NCBI GenBank assembly: GCA_009843505.1
Contig: VYDI01000028.1
Location: 1 to 64,000, forward strand
Length of the DNA stretch: 64,000 nucleotides
Source of the DNA: Holophagales bacterium
GTDB lineage: Bacteria; Acidobacteriota; Thermoanaerobaculia; Multivoradales; Multivoraceae
Reading direction: 5' to 3'
This document shows positions 28,387-38,084 of the stretch, piece after piece (the stretch's first letter is position 1; each line of letters opens with the position of its first letter). The position numbers and the translations under genes were made by a program. The notes under the pieces are model-generated. The model had not been told where the DNA came from, ran no database searches, and saw only the letters and a program-made list of their open reading frames with translations.

Positions 28387-28810
28387 CCTCGATCTTCGCA
28401 ACGCGGGCGGTATGACGGTCGCCGTCGAAGGGCGTGTCGAGGAAGATCTCGAGCAGTTCGGCGGCCTGGCCGGCGCCGAGGACGCGGGCGCCGAGGGCCA
28501 GGACGTTCGCGTCGTTGTGGGCGCGGGACATGCGAGCCGTGTAGCCGTCGGTCGGGTTGACGGCCCGGACGCCCGCGAACCGGTTCGCCGACATCGCCAT
28601 GCCGACTCCCGTGCCGCAGACCAGCAGGCCCCGGTCCGCCTCGCCGGCTGCCAGCGCGCGCGCGACCTGGGCCGCCTTGTCGGGGTAGTCGACGGGCCCG
28701 GACCCGTCGGCGCCGAAGTCGACGAACTCGATGCCGCGCTCCCGCAGCACTTCGCCGAGCTGGTTCTTCAACTCGACTCCGGCGTGATCGGCGCCAATCG
28801 CGAACTTCAT
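28367..28810 (-). CDS. rpiB: ribose-5-phosphate isomerase B
   Basis: RpiB/LacAB-type isomerase of 147 residues interconverting ribose-5-P and ribulose-5-P, complementing rpe at 13 kb. Family blocks: MKFAIGADHAGVELKNQL, VDYPDKAAQVARAL, LLVCGTGVGMAMSANRFAGVRA (active-site Cys and anion hole) and HNDANVLALGARVL. It follows purE by 8 nt and overlaps the 3' end of folC by 20 bp tail to tail. Confidence 0.96.
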   Translation of the reverse strand: MKFAIGADHAGVELKNQLGEVLRERGIEFVDFGADGSGPVDYPDKAAQVARALAAGEADRGLLVCGTGVGMAMSANRFAGVRAVNPTDGYTARMSRAHNDANVLALGARVLGAGQAAELLEIFLDTPFDGDRHTARVAKIEATAGNP

Positions 28811-28818
28811 CCGCCGAG

Positions 28819-29334
28819 CTACTCCCCGGACGCGAGCGTCGCCGCGTCCTGACGCACACGCTCGTCCGCAGCGGCCACGCGCTCGCCCATCCGGCCGCGG
28901 TAGTCCTTCAGGGCGGCGGCCAGATCAGGATCGCCCAGCGCCAGGATCTGGAGTGCCAGCAACCCGGCGTTGTCGGCGCGGTTCACGCCCACGGTAGCGA
29001 CCGGGATCCCGGGCGGCATCTGAACGATCGCCAGCAGGGCGTCGACACCGTTCAGGGGACCGCTCGCCACCGGGACGCCGACCACCGGCAGGGTCGTCGC
29101 GGCCGCCACGACGCCCGGAAGCGCAGCGGCGACGCCTGCGCCGGCGATCAGCACGCCGATACCGCGCCCGGCCGCGCCTTCGGCCCACTCGGCTGTCTCC
29201 CGCGGAGTCCGGTGCGCCGAGAGAACCCGCGACTCGCAGCCGACGCCGAAATCGGCGCAGACCTTCGCCGCCTTCTTCATCGTCGACCAGTCCGAGTCGC
29301 TGCCCATGACGATACCCACTCTGATGTCGCTCAT
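28819..29334 (-). CDS. purE: 5-(carboxyamino)imidazole ribonucleotide mutase PurE
   Basis: Class I PurE, step six of purine biosynthesis (N5-CAIR to CAIR). 171 residues starting MSDIRVGIVMGSDSDW, with the active-site blocks ESRVLSAHRTPRE, LIAGAGVAAALPGVVAA.TTLPVVGVP and MPPGIPVATVGVN. I start at ATG 29334; the upstream in-frame 21 residues look like intergenic sequence. It sits between the carboxyltransferase gene and rpiB on the same strand; purK is not adjacent. Confidence 0.96.
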   Translation of the reverse strand: MSDIRVGIVMGSDSDWSTMKKAAKVCADFGVGCESRVLSAHRTPRETAEWAEGAAGRGIGVLIAGAGVAAALPGVVAAATTLPVVGVPVASGPLNGVDALLAIVQMPPGIPVATVGVNRADNAGLLALQILALGDPDLAAALKDYRGRMGERVAAADERVRQDAATLASGE

Positions 29335-29397
29335 TCGCTCCTGATCTCCGCCTTGCCGCTGGTGAGATGTTGAGATGTCGGCCGCGACCCCGCTCAC

Positions 29398-30999
29398 CTA
29401 CAGAGGAACGCTTCCGTGCTTCTTTGCCGGTACGCCGCTGCGCTTGCCGGCGAGCTGGCGCAACGCCCGCACGATCTCGCCGCGGGTCGTGCGCGGGGCG
29501 ATCACGGCGTCCACGAAGCCGCGCTCGGCGGCGACGTACGGATTCGAGAACTTCTCGCGGTACTCGGCGGTCAACCGCTCGCGCAGCGCCTCCGGGTCCT
29601 CCGCCTTCCGGATCTGCTGGCGGTAGAGGATGTTGACCGCACCGCTGGGGCCCATGACCGCGATCTCGGCGGTCGGGAACGCCAGGTTGACGTCCGTGCG
29701 GAGGTGCTTGCTGGCCATGACGCAGTACGCGCCGCCGTAGGCCTTGCGCGTGATCACCGTGATCTTCGGCACCGTCGCCTCGGCGAACGCGTAGAGCAGC
29801 TTGGCGCCGTTCCGGATGATCCCGCCGTGCTCCTGCCGCACACCGGGCAGGAAGCCGGGAACATCCTCGAAGGTGACGAGCGGGATGCTGAAGGCGTCGC
29901 AGAAGCGAACGAAGCGGCCGCCCTTGACCGCCGCGTCGATGTCGAGGACGCCCGCCAGGTAGTTCGGCTGGTTGGCGACGATGCCGACGCTCCGGCCGCC
30001 CATGTGCGCGAAGCCGACGACGATGTTCTGCGCGAAGTTCCGGTGGACTTCGAGGAACCGGCCGTCGTCGACCACCACCCGGATCAGGTCGAGGATGTCG
30101 TAGGGCTTGTTCGGGTCGACCGGCACCAGCTCGTCGAGTTCCGGAGCCTCCCGATCGTCCGGATCGTCGGTCGGACGGAGCGGCGGATCGTCGAGGTTGT
30201 TGCCGGGCAGATAGCCGAGCAACTCGCGGATCATGGCCAGGCATGCGGCATCGTCCGACGCGGTGAAGTGAGCCACACCGCTCTTCCGCGCGTGCGTCAT
30301 CGCGCCGCCGAGCTCCTCCATCGAGACGTCTTCGTGGGTCACGGTCTTGATGACGTCCGGCCCGGTGACGAACATGTAGCTCGTGCCCTCGACCATCAGC
30401 ACGAAGTCCGTGATGGCCGGCGAGTACACGGCACCGCCGGCGCAGGGGCCCATGATCGCGCTGATCTGCGGAACCACTCCCGACGACAACGTGTTGCGGA
30501 GGAAGATGTCGGCATAGCCGCCGAGCGAAGCAACTCCCTCCTGAATCCGCGCGCCGCCCGAGTCGTTCAGGCCCACCACGGGCGCGCCGTTCTCGACCGC
30601 CAGGTCCATCACCTTGCAGATCTTGCGGGCGTTCGTCTCGGACAACGAACCGCCGAACACCGTGAAGTCCTGGGCGAAGACGTAGACCGGACGCTGATCC
30701 ACGCGGCCGTGGCCGCAGACCACACCGTCGCCGGCGACGCGCTGCTCGTCCATGCCGAAGTCGGTGCAGCGGTGCGTCACCAGGGCGTCGATCTCGACCC
30801 ACGAGCCGGGGTCGAGCAGCAGGTCGATCCGCTCGCGCGCGGTCATCTTTCCGCTCGCGTGCTGCCGGTCTATCCGCTCGGTGCCACCGCCCAGTTGGGA
30901 CTGCTGGAGCCTCCGTTCGAGCTCCTGGACCTGCTGGCCCCGGACGTCGACGGCGGTCTCGTCTGGTTTCGCTGCCGCGGTCATCCGATCGGCTTTCAT
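29398..30999 (-). CDS. pccB: acyl-CoA (propionyl/methylmalonyl) carboxylase carboxyltransferase subunit
   Basis: Crotonase-fold carboxyltransferase of about 530 residues that moves CO2 from carboxybiotin to an acyl-CoA. Typical blocks: [93 protein letters not shown] and, C-terminally, [20 protein letters not shown] and [15 protein letters not shown]. That fits propionyl-CoA carboxylase beta; acetyl-CoA use is also possible. The matching biotin carboxylase and carrier lie at 48.7 kb. Start uncertain between ATG 30999 and ATG 30984. Confidence 0.92.
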   Translation of the reverse strand: MKADRMTAAAKPDETAVDVRGQQVQELERRLQQSQLGGGTERIDRQHASGKMTARERIDLLLDPGSWVEIDALVTHRCTDFGMDEQRVAGDGVVCGHGRVDQRPVYVFAQDFTVFGGSLSETNARKICKVMDLAVENGAPVVGLNDSGGARIQEGVASLGGYADIFLRNTLSSGVVPQISAIMGPCAGGAVYSPAITDFVLMVEGTSYMFVTGPDVIKTVTHEDVSMEELGGAMTHARKSGVAHFTASDDAACLAMIRELLGYLPGNNLDDPPLRPTDDPDDREAPELDELVPVDPNKPYDILDLIRVVVDDGRFLEVHRNFAQNIVVGFAHMGGRSVGIVANQPNYLAGVLDIDAAVKGGRFVRFCDAFSIPLVTFEDVPGFLPGVRQEHGGIIRNGAKLLYAFAEATVPKITVITRKAYGGAYCVMASKHLRTDVNLAFPTAEIAVMGPSGAVNILYRQQIRKAEDPEALRERLTAEYREKFSNPYVAAERGFVDAVIAPRTTRGEIVRALRQLAGKRSGVPAKKHGSVPL

Positions 31000-31061
31000 A
31001 CCACAGGCCCGGGAGCGCAGCCTCACGCCCGGCCGGTGGTCGGTTTCGCACGAAGTCGCCC

Positions 31062-31067
31062 TAGAAT
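31062..31067 (+). promoter_or_regulatory. -10 element (TAGAAT) of the tldD-like gene
   Basis: TAGAAT ends 7 nt before ATG 31075, with no Shine-Dalgarno in between, so the transcript is probably leaderless. Confidence 0.45.
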
Positions 31068-31074
31068 CCGAACG

Positions 31075-32415
31075 ATGAGGTCGAACGCCAACCGTGCCGA
31101 GCCTCGGCCGCTGCTGACCTCCGACGTTGCTGCCCCAGCCGGCGCGCTGAGCCGTCTGGCTGCGGACGGAGACCAGCAGTTCGAGGCGTTCTTCGAGCGT
31201 CTCGAGACCGTCGAGCTGCTACCGCCAGGCGCTCCCAACCGCATCCGCCTGAGGAGGGAACAGGGCCTCGGGGTGAGGAAGATCGAGAACGGCAGAAGCC
31301 GTCTGGCGGCCGCCGACGTCATCTCGGGACCCGCCTTCGCCGCATGTTGCGACCGGGTGGCGGAAAGCGCCCGTTCGATTGGCTCGGCGCCACCGCGCAT
31401 CAGGACCGGCACCTGGCCGGCGCTGCGCCTGGCCGAACTCGAACAGGCCGAGTCCAGGCTCACCCGCGCCGTGCACCGGCGCCGCGTCGGCTTCCCGATG
31501 GAGATCACGGCGCGCCGCCATCGCCGGCAGGTACAGGTCATCCGCGGTCCGATCGCGGCGCCGCCCCAGTTCGAGGAGTACTTCAGCTTGCAGGTGACGA
31601 CGCCGTGGGGGGTCTGGGGCGGTCTCCTGCCGTCGCTCGCGGACGAGGACCTGGACCCGGTCGCCCTCCGCCTGGTCGACCGGCTGCGATCGCGAGGCCT
31701 GCCGCCCCACCAGCACGCTCCCGGCGTCATCGTCCTCGGTCCGAACGCCGCCGCGGTGCTGCTTCACGAAGTCGTCGCCCACGCACTGGAAGCGGACACT
31801 CTCGGCCTCTCCGGCGCTCCCGACCAGGCCGTCGGCCTGAAGCTGGGCGGCCCCGAACTCGATGTGGTCGACGATCCGCGCTCCGCGCCGCTGAACTGCA
31901 AGCGCTCCAGCGACGACGAGGGCACGGCGGTCATCAGCCGCTGGCTGCTCAGACGCGGCCGGGTCCGGCAACCCCTCGCCGACCTGGCATGGGCCGAGCG
32001 CTGCCCCAGCATGGTCCCGGGCGCCGCCCGCCGCGCGAGCCGGCATCGGCTGCCCGGACCGCGCACCACCCACCTCGAACTGCTTCCCGGCCCCATTCCC
32101 GAGAGCGAGCTCTTCGCCGAGGCCGTGGGCGGTCACTACATCGGTGAGTTCGACAGGGGAAACCTGGATCCACTCGACGGCCGCTGCGTGCTCCGGGCGC
32201 CGTGCGGCCGGCGAATCGGAGCCAGCGGTCCGGTGGACCACACGGGTCCGATCGAGATCCGGTCGCGGGCCGTCGATCTTCTCGCGGCGGTCACCGCGGT
32301 CGCGGACCGTCCGCTCGCGGGCGGCGCCGGTTGGTGCGCGAAGGACGGCGCCCTGATGCCGGTCTGGGCCCGCTGCCCGTCGATCCGCCTGGAAGGACTG
32401 CGGGTGGCCGACTGA
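31075..32415 (+). CDS. tldD: TldD-like metallopeptidase subunit
   Basis: 446 residues of the TldD/PmbA (U62) family, a heterodimeric protease that degrades unfolded peptides and matures some RiPPs such as microcin B17. The TldD-type zinc motif HEVVAH (H231, E232, H236) followed by ALEAD is intact, and the third ligand is probably C421 in [11 protein letters not shown]. Sequence outside these motifs is divergent from E. coli TldD. TGATG coupling to the partner gene downstream (1-nt overlap). Confidence 0.82.
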   Translation: MRSNANRAEPRPLLTSDVAAPAGALSRLAADGDQQFEAFFERLETVELLPPGAPNRIRLRREQGLGVRKIENGRSRLAAADVISGPAFAACCDRVAESARSIGSAPPRIRTGTWPALRLAELEQAESRLTRAVHRRRVGFPMEITARRHRRQVQVIRGPIAAPPQFEEYFSLQVTTPWGVWGGLLPSLADEDLDPVALRLVDRLRSRGLPPHQHAPGVIVLGPNAAAVLLHEVVAHALEADTLGLSGAPDQAVGLKLGGPELDVVDDPRSAPLNCKRSSDDEGTAVISRWLLRRGRVRQPLADLAWAERCPSMVPGAARRASRHRLPGPRTTHLELLPGPIPESELFAEAVGGHYIGEFDRGNLDPLDGRCVLRAPCGRRIGASGPVDHTGPIEIRSRAVDLLAAVTAVADRPLAGGAGWCAKDGALMPVWARCPSIRLEGLRVAD

Positions 32416-33842
32416 TGTCCGCTCGGCTCCCCGGCCTGCGGAGCCTCAGACTGGCGCTGGGCGCCGTGTGCGAACGCAGCGGCGCGCCCGGCGCCGAGCT
32501 CTACGTCAAGGTAGGCAACACGCACCGGATCGAGATCGATCCCTGGATGACACCCGTGACGGCGAATCCGCACGACCTGCAGGCCCAGGTGTCCGTCCTG
32601 GACGAGCGGGGGTGGGCGCTGCGCGCCGGAGGCGCCAATCGCGCCCTCTTTCTCGCCGACTCCGGCCCCCTCCCGGAGCCGAACGGCTGGAGACGGCTCA
32701 ATCGCCACTCCCTGCGGCCGGGAACCCTGAGGCTGCCGTCACCATCGCCCGATACGACGCCCGGGACGGCTCCCTCTCCGGCCGCCGACGCGCCCGAACA
32801 CCCGCCGGACGATGAGGAAACGGCAGGCCTGACCTTCCTGCACGACCTTCTGCGAGGTCTCGGCGAGCGAATGCCCGAGGCCCGTCTCGTCCGGGGTCGG
32901 CTCGACAGCGGCGCCAGTGCCGCGGTGCTCGCCAGCACGACCGGCGTCACCGCACGGAGCGCGCGCCGGCTCGCGACGGTTGAACTGGACTTCGCCGCTT
33001 CACGGGACGGTCGCCATGGCCATTGCAGGCTCTACCGCGCGGCCTCGAACATCCACCTTCTCAGCGCCGGCGCCATCGCGAGCGAGATCACGGAACGCCT
33101 GACCGTAGCGACGGCCCCCCCTCCACCCTTCCTGCCAGCCGGTGAGGTCGTCGTGTCCCCGGCGCTTGGCTGCAACCTGCTGGCGCTCCTCGCACCCGTG
33201 CTGCGGGGGCGCGACGGCTGGCCGCGGCTACGGAAACTCGGCGACGGTCATCCGCTCGGGCCGCCCCAACTGCAGATCGTGGACGACGGCGCCCTCGATG
33301 GCGGCTGGATGAGCTCGGCGTTCGACGACGAAGGCGTCCCGACCCGGGCCGTGGCTCTCGTACGCGACGGCGAACCCGGCGAGCCGCTGCTGAGCTGGGA
33401 GGACGACGGCTGGTCTGGCTTTGCCGCGGCCGGCTGCCGGCGCAGGTCGGGATGGCGAGCGCTACCGGAACTCTGCCACTCCCACCTCTACATCGCCGGC
33501 GGCTCCGAACCCGCCGAGTCGATTCGGAGCGGCATCGTGCATGGCTGCTATCTGCTGGACAGGGCGCATGACGGACGGTGCCATGCGACCTTCGAACGCT
33601 CGCCGACCGGCGGTGCAGGACTCCTGGAAGAGGGGCACTTCGAGGTCGACGCGATCGGCCTGGTCATTCGCCGCGGCACCGTACTCGGCGAAGCCCCCAA
33701 GGTCAGGTTGACCGGCTCCGTGCGACAACTGCTCCAGGGCATCCGAGCCATCGGCGACGACCTTCGCTTCCTGCCCGCGCCTGGCGCAGTCGGCGCTCCG
33801 ACCCTGCTGCTGACGGGGTTGCAGGTCGAGGCGGTCGGCTAA
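32415..33842 (+). CDS. pmbA: PmbA/TldE-like partner subunit
   Basis: 475 residues, recognised mainly by position and architecture: TldD and TldE/PmbA genes are normally adjacent and the proteins are distant homologues. The C-terminal half has PmbA-like features (VVSPALGCNLLALLAP, RSGIVHGCYLLD, GLVIRRGTVLGEAPKVRLTG). No HExxxH motif is present, as expected for the non-catalytic subunit. A Pro/Thr-rich low-complexity stretch (residues about 108-135) separates two halves. Starts in a TGATG overlap with the tldD-like gene. Confidence 0.7.
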   Translation: MSARLPGLRSLRLALGAVCERSGAPGAELYVKVGNTHRIEIDPWMTPVTANPHDLQAQVSVLDERGWALRAGGANRALFLADSGPLPEPNGWRRLNRHSLRPGTLRLPSPSPDTTPGTAPSPAADAPEHPPDDEETAGLTFLHDLLRGLGERMPEARLVRGRLDSGASAAVLASTTGVTARSARRLATVELDFAASRDGRHGHCRLYRAASNIHLLSAGAIASEITERLTVATAPPPPFLPAGEVVVSPALGCNLLALLAPVLRGRDGWPRLRKLGDGHPLGPPQLQIVDDGALDGGWMSSAFDDEGVPTRAVALVRDGEPGEPLLSWEDDGWSGFAAAGCRRRSGWRALPELCHSHLYIAGGSEPAESIRSGIVHGCYLLDRAHDGRCHATFERSPTGGAGLLEEGHFEVDAIGLVIRRGTVLGEAPKVRLTGSVRQLLQGIRAIGDDLRFLPAPGAVGAPTLLLTGLQVEAVG

Positions 33843-35041
33843 GGCGCGGGCACGGCGGGCCGGCGGATCGTCGTCTCGAGCTGCGCGCTGCTGCGAGCGC
33901 TCGGCTGGAAGCGTCCACCGCTGCCGCGGAAGGTCCCGGCCGCGGGGGGAGTCGACTGCCTGCCGCCCGGGCCGACGGGTGTTCCGAGCTGGACGCCGCC
34001 GCGGGAACCCCCGGCCGGAGTCACTTGCGACGGCGTGCCGCCCACCGGCGTCCCGACCACCATCTGGCCGGCTCCGAGCGTTCGCGTCCGCAGGTTCTCC
34101 CGGGTGAAGACCCGCGGCCGCTCCGGGGCCGCCGTCGCGCGGCCCGTTTCGACGGTCTCCACGGCGGCGGCACGATCGAACCTCCGGTCCGCCGCCCGCT
34201 CAGCCGCCGCCTGGTCGCCCGCCGGGAGGCTGCCCGGCGACTGGATCACCCGCCGGACATCATCAGCGCTAGCGCCCTCGCGCCCCGGCACCCGGCTCGC
34301 TCTCCGGGGCAGATCCCGGTCCGGCTCGGGCGTCTCCGCTGCCTCCGCCGCCTCCGTGGCGCCGCCCGCATCCGCGGCCGCCGCTTCCTCCATCCTCGGC
34401 AACAGCAGGCTGCTGATGCGCCCTGGTTCGGAGTAGGTTCGCGGCGGAAGGGCGTCGACCCGGCTTCGATCCGCCTTGAGAAGCACTTCGGTGGCGTAGC
34501 GGTTGACCGCGAAGTGCGGGTTCACATCGGTGAACGCGAGACGCGTATCAAGGCTCAGGGCGTGGACGTAGTGGTCCACGGCGGCTTCGGCGTCTCCGGC
34601 ATCGTCCGCGATCCGGCCGAGCTGGTAGTGCGCCCAGGCGTTGCCGGGATCGAGCTCGACCGCGGTTTCCAGGTGCGTCGAGGCCAGCTCACTGTCGCCG
34701 GTCGTGTAGGCGAGCAGCGCCAGGTTGTAGTGCGCGGGCGCCCAGGCTACGTCCTCGGCGATCGCGGCGAGGTAGTGCTCGAAGGCCCCCTCCACGTCCC
34801 CGCGCAGTTCCAGCAGGTTCGCCAGGTCGTTCAGCGCGCTCGCGCGATCCGCCGACCCGGTCTGCTCGCCCACCAGCTTGCGCTGCGCCGCGATCGCCCG
34901 CTCGAGGTTCTGGACCTCAGGCGCAGACTCGACCGTCTGGGCCGCGCTCTCCGGGACACCGCCGACCGGCAGGCCCGGCCCGACCATCAGCCAAACCAGC
35001 GTCAGCAGCGTCGCTCGCGACATCGTGTTCATGGCAGTCAT
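33839..35041 (-). CDS. secreted TPR-repeat protein with low-complexity C terminus
   Basis: 400 residues, function unknown. A hydrophobic N-terminal segment (about residues 8-26, cleavage possible near AAQTVES) suggests export. Residues about 60-165 form three or four TPR units (AFEHYLAAIAEDVAWAPAHY, NAWAHYQLGRIADDAGDAEA). The C-terminal half is disordered: Ala/Glu-rich, then Gly/Pro/Thr-rich with repeated TPVGG/TPVGPGG motifs. Divergent from selA; its stop overlaps that of the PmbA-like gene by 4 nt. Confidence 0.78.
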   Translation of the reverse strand: MTAMNTMSRATLLTLVWLMVGPGLPVGGVPESAAQTVESAPEVQNLERAIAAQRKLVGEQTGSADRASALNDLANLLELRGDVEGAFEHYLAAIAEDVAWAPAHYNLALLAYTTGDSELASTHLETAVELDPGNAWAHYQLGRIADDAGDAEAAVDHYVHALSLDTRLAFTDVNPHFAVNRYATEVLLKADRSRVDALPPRTYSEPGRISSLLLPRMEEAAAADAGGATEAAEAAETPEPDRDLPRRASRVPGREGASADDVRRVIQSPGSLPAGDQAAAERAADRRFDRAAAVETVETGRATAAPERPRVFTRENLRTRTLGAGQMVVGTPVGGTPSQVTPAGGSRGGVQLGTPVGPGGRQSTPPAAGTFRGSGGRFQPSARSSAQLETTIRRPAVPAP

Positions 35042-35069
35042 GTGGCTCTTTTCGCGCGGCTCCGAGGAA

Positions 35070-35075
35070 TAGGAT
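35070..35075 (+). promoter_or_regulatory. -10 element (TAGGAT) of selA
   Basis: TAGGAT ends 9 nt before the selA GTG at 35085. A GCAGGA stretch follows but sits too close to the start to be a normal Shine-Dalgarno. Confidence 0.45.
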
Positions 35076-35084
35076 CAGCAGGAC

Positions 35085-36422
35085 GTGAGTCAACTGCGAC
35101 GACTACCTGCAGTCGGACATCTGCTGCAGGAGAGCCCGCTTGCCGAACTCACTGGATTATACGGAAGAGAAGCGCTGAGGGTCCAAGCGACCCGCGTTCT
35201 CGACTCGGTCAGGGCCGAGATCCTGGCCGGAATCGACGACGACGATCTGGCGGAGAGGATTCGCGGGATCCCGGACCGCGTCCACGCGGCGCTGGAGGCG
35301 GAGACGCCGCCGATCCGAAGGGTGCTCAACGCGACGGGCATCTTCCTCCACACGAACCTCGGCCGGGCCCCTCTGCCCCGCGAAGTCGTCGCCGACCTGG
35401 CGGATCGCCTCGACGCGTATTGCGACCTGGAGATGAGCCTCGAGACGGGACGCCGCAGCGACCGCGGCAGACGAGTCGAGAACCTGGTGCGCGCTCTCAC
35501 CGGCGCCGAAGCGGCGCTCGTCGTCAACAACAACGCAGCCGCCCTGGCCCTGGCCCTTTCCAGCCTGGCGGCCGGCCGCGAGGTCCTGCTGTCCCGAGGC
35601 GAACTGGTGGAGATCGGTGGCTCGTTCCGGATTCCGGACATCCTCGAAGCGAGCGGTGCGCGCCTGATCGAGGTCGGCACGACGAACCGGACGCGGATCG
35701 CCGACTACGAGCGCGCCGTCCGGCCGGGCGTCTCCCTTGTGCTCAAGGTGTACCCCAGCAACTACCGGATCCGGGGCTTCGTCGAAGAGGTCGACCCCGC
35801 GACCCTCGCCGACTTCGCGCACCGCCACGGCCTCCCGCTCCTGGTCGACGAGGGCAGCGGCATGATGCGACCCGAGGCGGCGCCCCAGTTCCGTCGCCAC
35901 CAGAGCTTCCAGGAACTGATCGAAGCCGGCTGCGACCTGGTATGCGGCAGCGGCGACAAGCTGCTCGGCGGCCCGCAGACAGGCCTGATCGCGGGCCGGG
36001 AGCCGATCGTCGCGCGGCTCCGGAAGTCGCCGCTCTACCGGGCCTTCCGACCGGGAAGGCTGGTCCTCACCGCGCTGGACGCGGTGCTTCGCCGGCACCT
36101 GGCTGGGCGGCCGATGCCGGTCGCGGCTCTGTGGCGCGACGACGAAGAGCACCGTCGCCGCGTCGAGGCGCTGGCGGCCCGGCTCGGCGGCAAGGCGGTC
36201 CGGAGCAGCGCCTACGTCGGCGGCGGTTCCGCGCCGGAGCAGGAGATCGAAGGCTGGGTGGTGGCCCTCGCCGCCCCCGCCGATGTCGCCGCACGACTCC
36301 GCCAGGGCGAACCGGCGGTCGTCGGCTACCAGCGCGACGGCCGCCTGTTCCTCGACCTGCGGACGGTGGATCCCGGAGATGACGAAGCGCTGGCAGGCGC
36401 GGTGGAACGGGCGTTGGCCTAG
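35085..36422 (+). CDS. selA: L-seryl-tRNA(Sec) selenium transferase
   Basis: PLP enzyme converting Ser-tRNA(Sec) to Sec-tRNA(Sec) in bacterial selenocysteine incorporation. 445 residues; the PLP lysine is K292 in CGSGDKLLGGPQTG. Other family blocks are RVLNATGIFLHTNLGRAPL, CDLEMSLETGRRSDRG, LVVNNNAAALALAL and KVYPSNYRIRGF. GTG start at 35085. selB, selC (tRNA-Sec) and selD are not in the window, and no SECIS-containing reading-frame interruption was recognised nearby. Monocistronic, between TPR and pilin genes. Confidence 0.95.
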   Translation: MSQLRRLPAVGHLLQESPLAELTGLYGREALRVQATRVLDSVRAEILAGIDDDDLAERIRGIPDRVHAALEAETPPIRRVLNATGIFLHTNLGRAPLPREVVADLADRLDAYCDLEMSLETGRRSDRGRRVENLVRALTGAEAALVVNNNAAALALALSSLAAGREVLLSRGELVEIGGSFRIPDILEASGARLIEVGTTNRTRIADYERAVRPGVSLVLKVYPSNYRIRGFVEEVDPATLADFAHRHGLPLLVDEGSGMMRPEAAPQFRRHQSFQELIEAGCDLVCGSGDKLLGGPQTGLIAGREPIVARLRKSPLYRAFRPGRLVLTALDAVLRRHLAGRPMPVAALWRDDEEHRRRVEALAARLGGKAVRSSAYVGGGSAPEQEIEGWVVALAAPADVAARLRQGEPAVVGYQRDGRLFLDLRTVDPGDDEALAGAVERALA

Positions 36423-36428
36423 CTTCGT

Positions 36429-38084
36429 TCAGAACATCCCGTTCTCGAACCAGTCGACGTCGATCCGGCACACGGGCAGGACCGCGAGCCGAAGCGGCTC
36501 GGCATTGACCCCCGCGCCGACAAGGCGGAGGCGGGCGCCGCCGAACCGACAGCTTCCCGGCATGCCGGCGCGGAGCGTCTCCAGGAGGCGCTCCTCACCG
36601 GGTGAAAGCAAGGGCGCCGAAACGCTTCCCGGATGGTCCACTTCCAGCCGGGTCGGCGACCCGAAGCCCCCCGACGGCCGCGAAACGCCGCTGGCGACCG
36701 GCACGCCACGCGCTTCGCCGGCGGCGGCATCGCCGGAACGGAGCAGGAGCGAGTACAGGCGGATCTCTCCGTCGTCGAGCCCGGTCGGCCTGAAGGTCAG
36801 GAAGGTCAGCAGTCCGGCGGCCGCCAGCGGGGGCGAGGCGATCTCCTCACCCTGCTCAACGGCGAGCGACCAGGCGGGGTCGATGCGGCCCGATCCACGG
36901 TCGACCAGGGCGAAGAACCGACCGTCCACGCCCAATGCCAGCACCTGCGTGCCGGCTTCCGGCGTCGGCACGACGGCGGGAGGTTGGCGGATCGGACGTC
37001 CGCCGGTATCGAACACCCGCCGGGGCGCCCAGCCGTCCGCCGCGACGCGTCCGCCGGCAAGTCGGGCGGGAGCCGACACGTCGACGCGGTACAGGCTGCC
37101 GGCGAGGGTGCCGGCGTAGATCCGGTCGGCCAAGCCATCGCCGTTCAGGTCAGCCACGGCGGGCGACGCCGTGACCGGAGCGTCGAGCCGGCGCTTGTAG
37201 AGCAGCCTGCCGGAGTCGACTCCCACGAAGTAGAGCCAGTTGCCGACCTCGAGCGGGCGGTCGGGATCGTGGCCGCCGCCGAAGACCACGACCGGACGCT
37301 CACCTCCGCCCAGACGCAACCTCACGATCGCCGGCGCGGCCAGCGAGCGGCCGAGATCGGGCGCGCCGTTGTCGTCCTCGTCGCTCGCGTCGGCAAACGA
37401 CCAGAGCGGACCCGGCCGAGACCCGATCTCGACGGCGTGAAGCGCGCGGCCGGAGCCGCCCACGGCCACCACGCGCGGCAGATCGACATCGCTGTCTTCG
37501 ACCATCGCCGCCGCGAGCGGCCCTTCCTCGTAGTGGCCGGCCGCCGCAAGTGCAGCCTGCCGGATCCTCCGCCGCGCGATCGCCATCGTCGCGGTCAGAT
37601 CCCATCGATCCCGGCTCCCGGCAGGCCAGGGCATCAGGTCGACCACGGCGGACACCGAGCGCTGGGGCGGCGGCAAACCGTCCGAACGGCGCGGAGCGGT
37701 CGCGCTAGCCGAGACCGTGTGGCTTACCCGTCTCAAGCCGCCTAGCGACCCCAGCGTTCCCTCCAGGTTCGTCATGCACAGGTGGCAGGCGCCGTGCGCC
37801 ATGGGGACGAAGCCGGACAGCTCGACCTGGACCTCGGCGCCCGGCAGCGAGCCGCCGAGGGTTCGCGTGGTCGGCTCGTCGGCGCCGGCGATGCCGCGCG
37901 CCACGCCAAGCTCCACGCCGCCGTCCGCCGCGGCCAGCAGACGCACCTGGACCTTGTCCTGGAAGGCGACCAGCAGTTCGGTCTGCGTCGCCATCAGCAA
38001 CGCCAGGCAGGAGCCGCTCAGGAGAAGCAGGATGAGCGTCACCAGCAGAGTCGAACTGCCCTGGGCCGACGCCGGCCCCTTCAC
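36429..38084 (-). CDS. PilX-type minor pilin N terminus fused to a PilY1-like beta-propeller
   Basis: 551 residues. The first 50 are PilX-like: short basic/polar lead, hydrophobic helix (STLLVTLILLLLSGSCLALL) and MATQTELL. Residues about 195-470 form a repeat-rich beta domain with PilY1/FG-GAP-like segments, including a calcium-loop motif DLNGDGLAD (312-320) and a second acidic loop DASDEDDNGAPD (232-243). In known systems PilX and PilY1 are separate proteins. A Cys pair CHLC lies at about 100-103. GTG start overlaps the PilW-like gene by GTGA. Last gene of the pilin operon. Confidence 0.75.
   Translation of the reverse strand: MKGPASAQGSSTLLVTLILLLLSGSCLALLMATQTELLVAFQDKVQVRLLAAADGGVELGVARGIAGADEPTTRTLGGSLPGAEVQVELSGFVPMAHGACHLCMTNLEGTLGSLGGLRRVSHTVSASATAPRRSDGLPPPQRSVSAVVDLMPWPAGSRDRWDLTATMAIARRRIRQAALAAAGHYEEGPLAAAMVEDSDVDLPRVVAVGGSGRALHAVEIGSRPGPLWSFADASDEDDNGAPDLGRSLAAPAIVRLRLGGGERPVVVFGGGHDPDRPLEVGNWLYFVGVDSGRLLYKRRLDAPVTASPAVADLNGDGLADRIYAGTLAGSLYRVDVSAPARLAGGRVAADGWAPRRVFDTGGRPIRQPPAVVPTPEAGTQVLALGVDGRFFALVDRGSGRIDPAWSLAVEQGEEIASPPLAAAGLLTFLTFRPTGLDDGEIRLYSLLLRSGDAAAGEARGVPVASGVSRPSGGFGSPTRLEVDHPGSVSAPLLSPGEERLLETLRAGMPGSCRFGGARLRLVGAGVNAEPLRLAVLPVCRIDVDWFENGMF

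Noticed and set aside
29416..31074. Long plus-strand reading frame that would make the TldD-like protein 999 residues
   Set aside because: The upstream 550 residues are antisense to the intact carboxyltransferase gene and have no domain; TldD homology starts at ATG 31075, next to a promoter-like hexamer.
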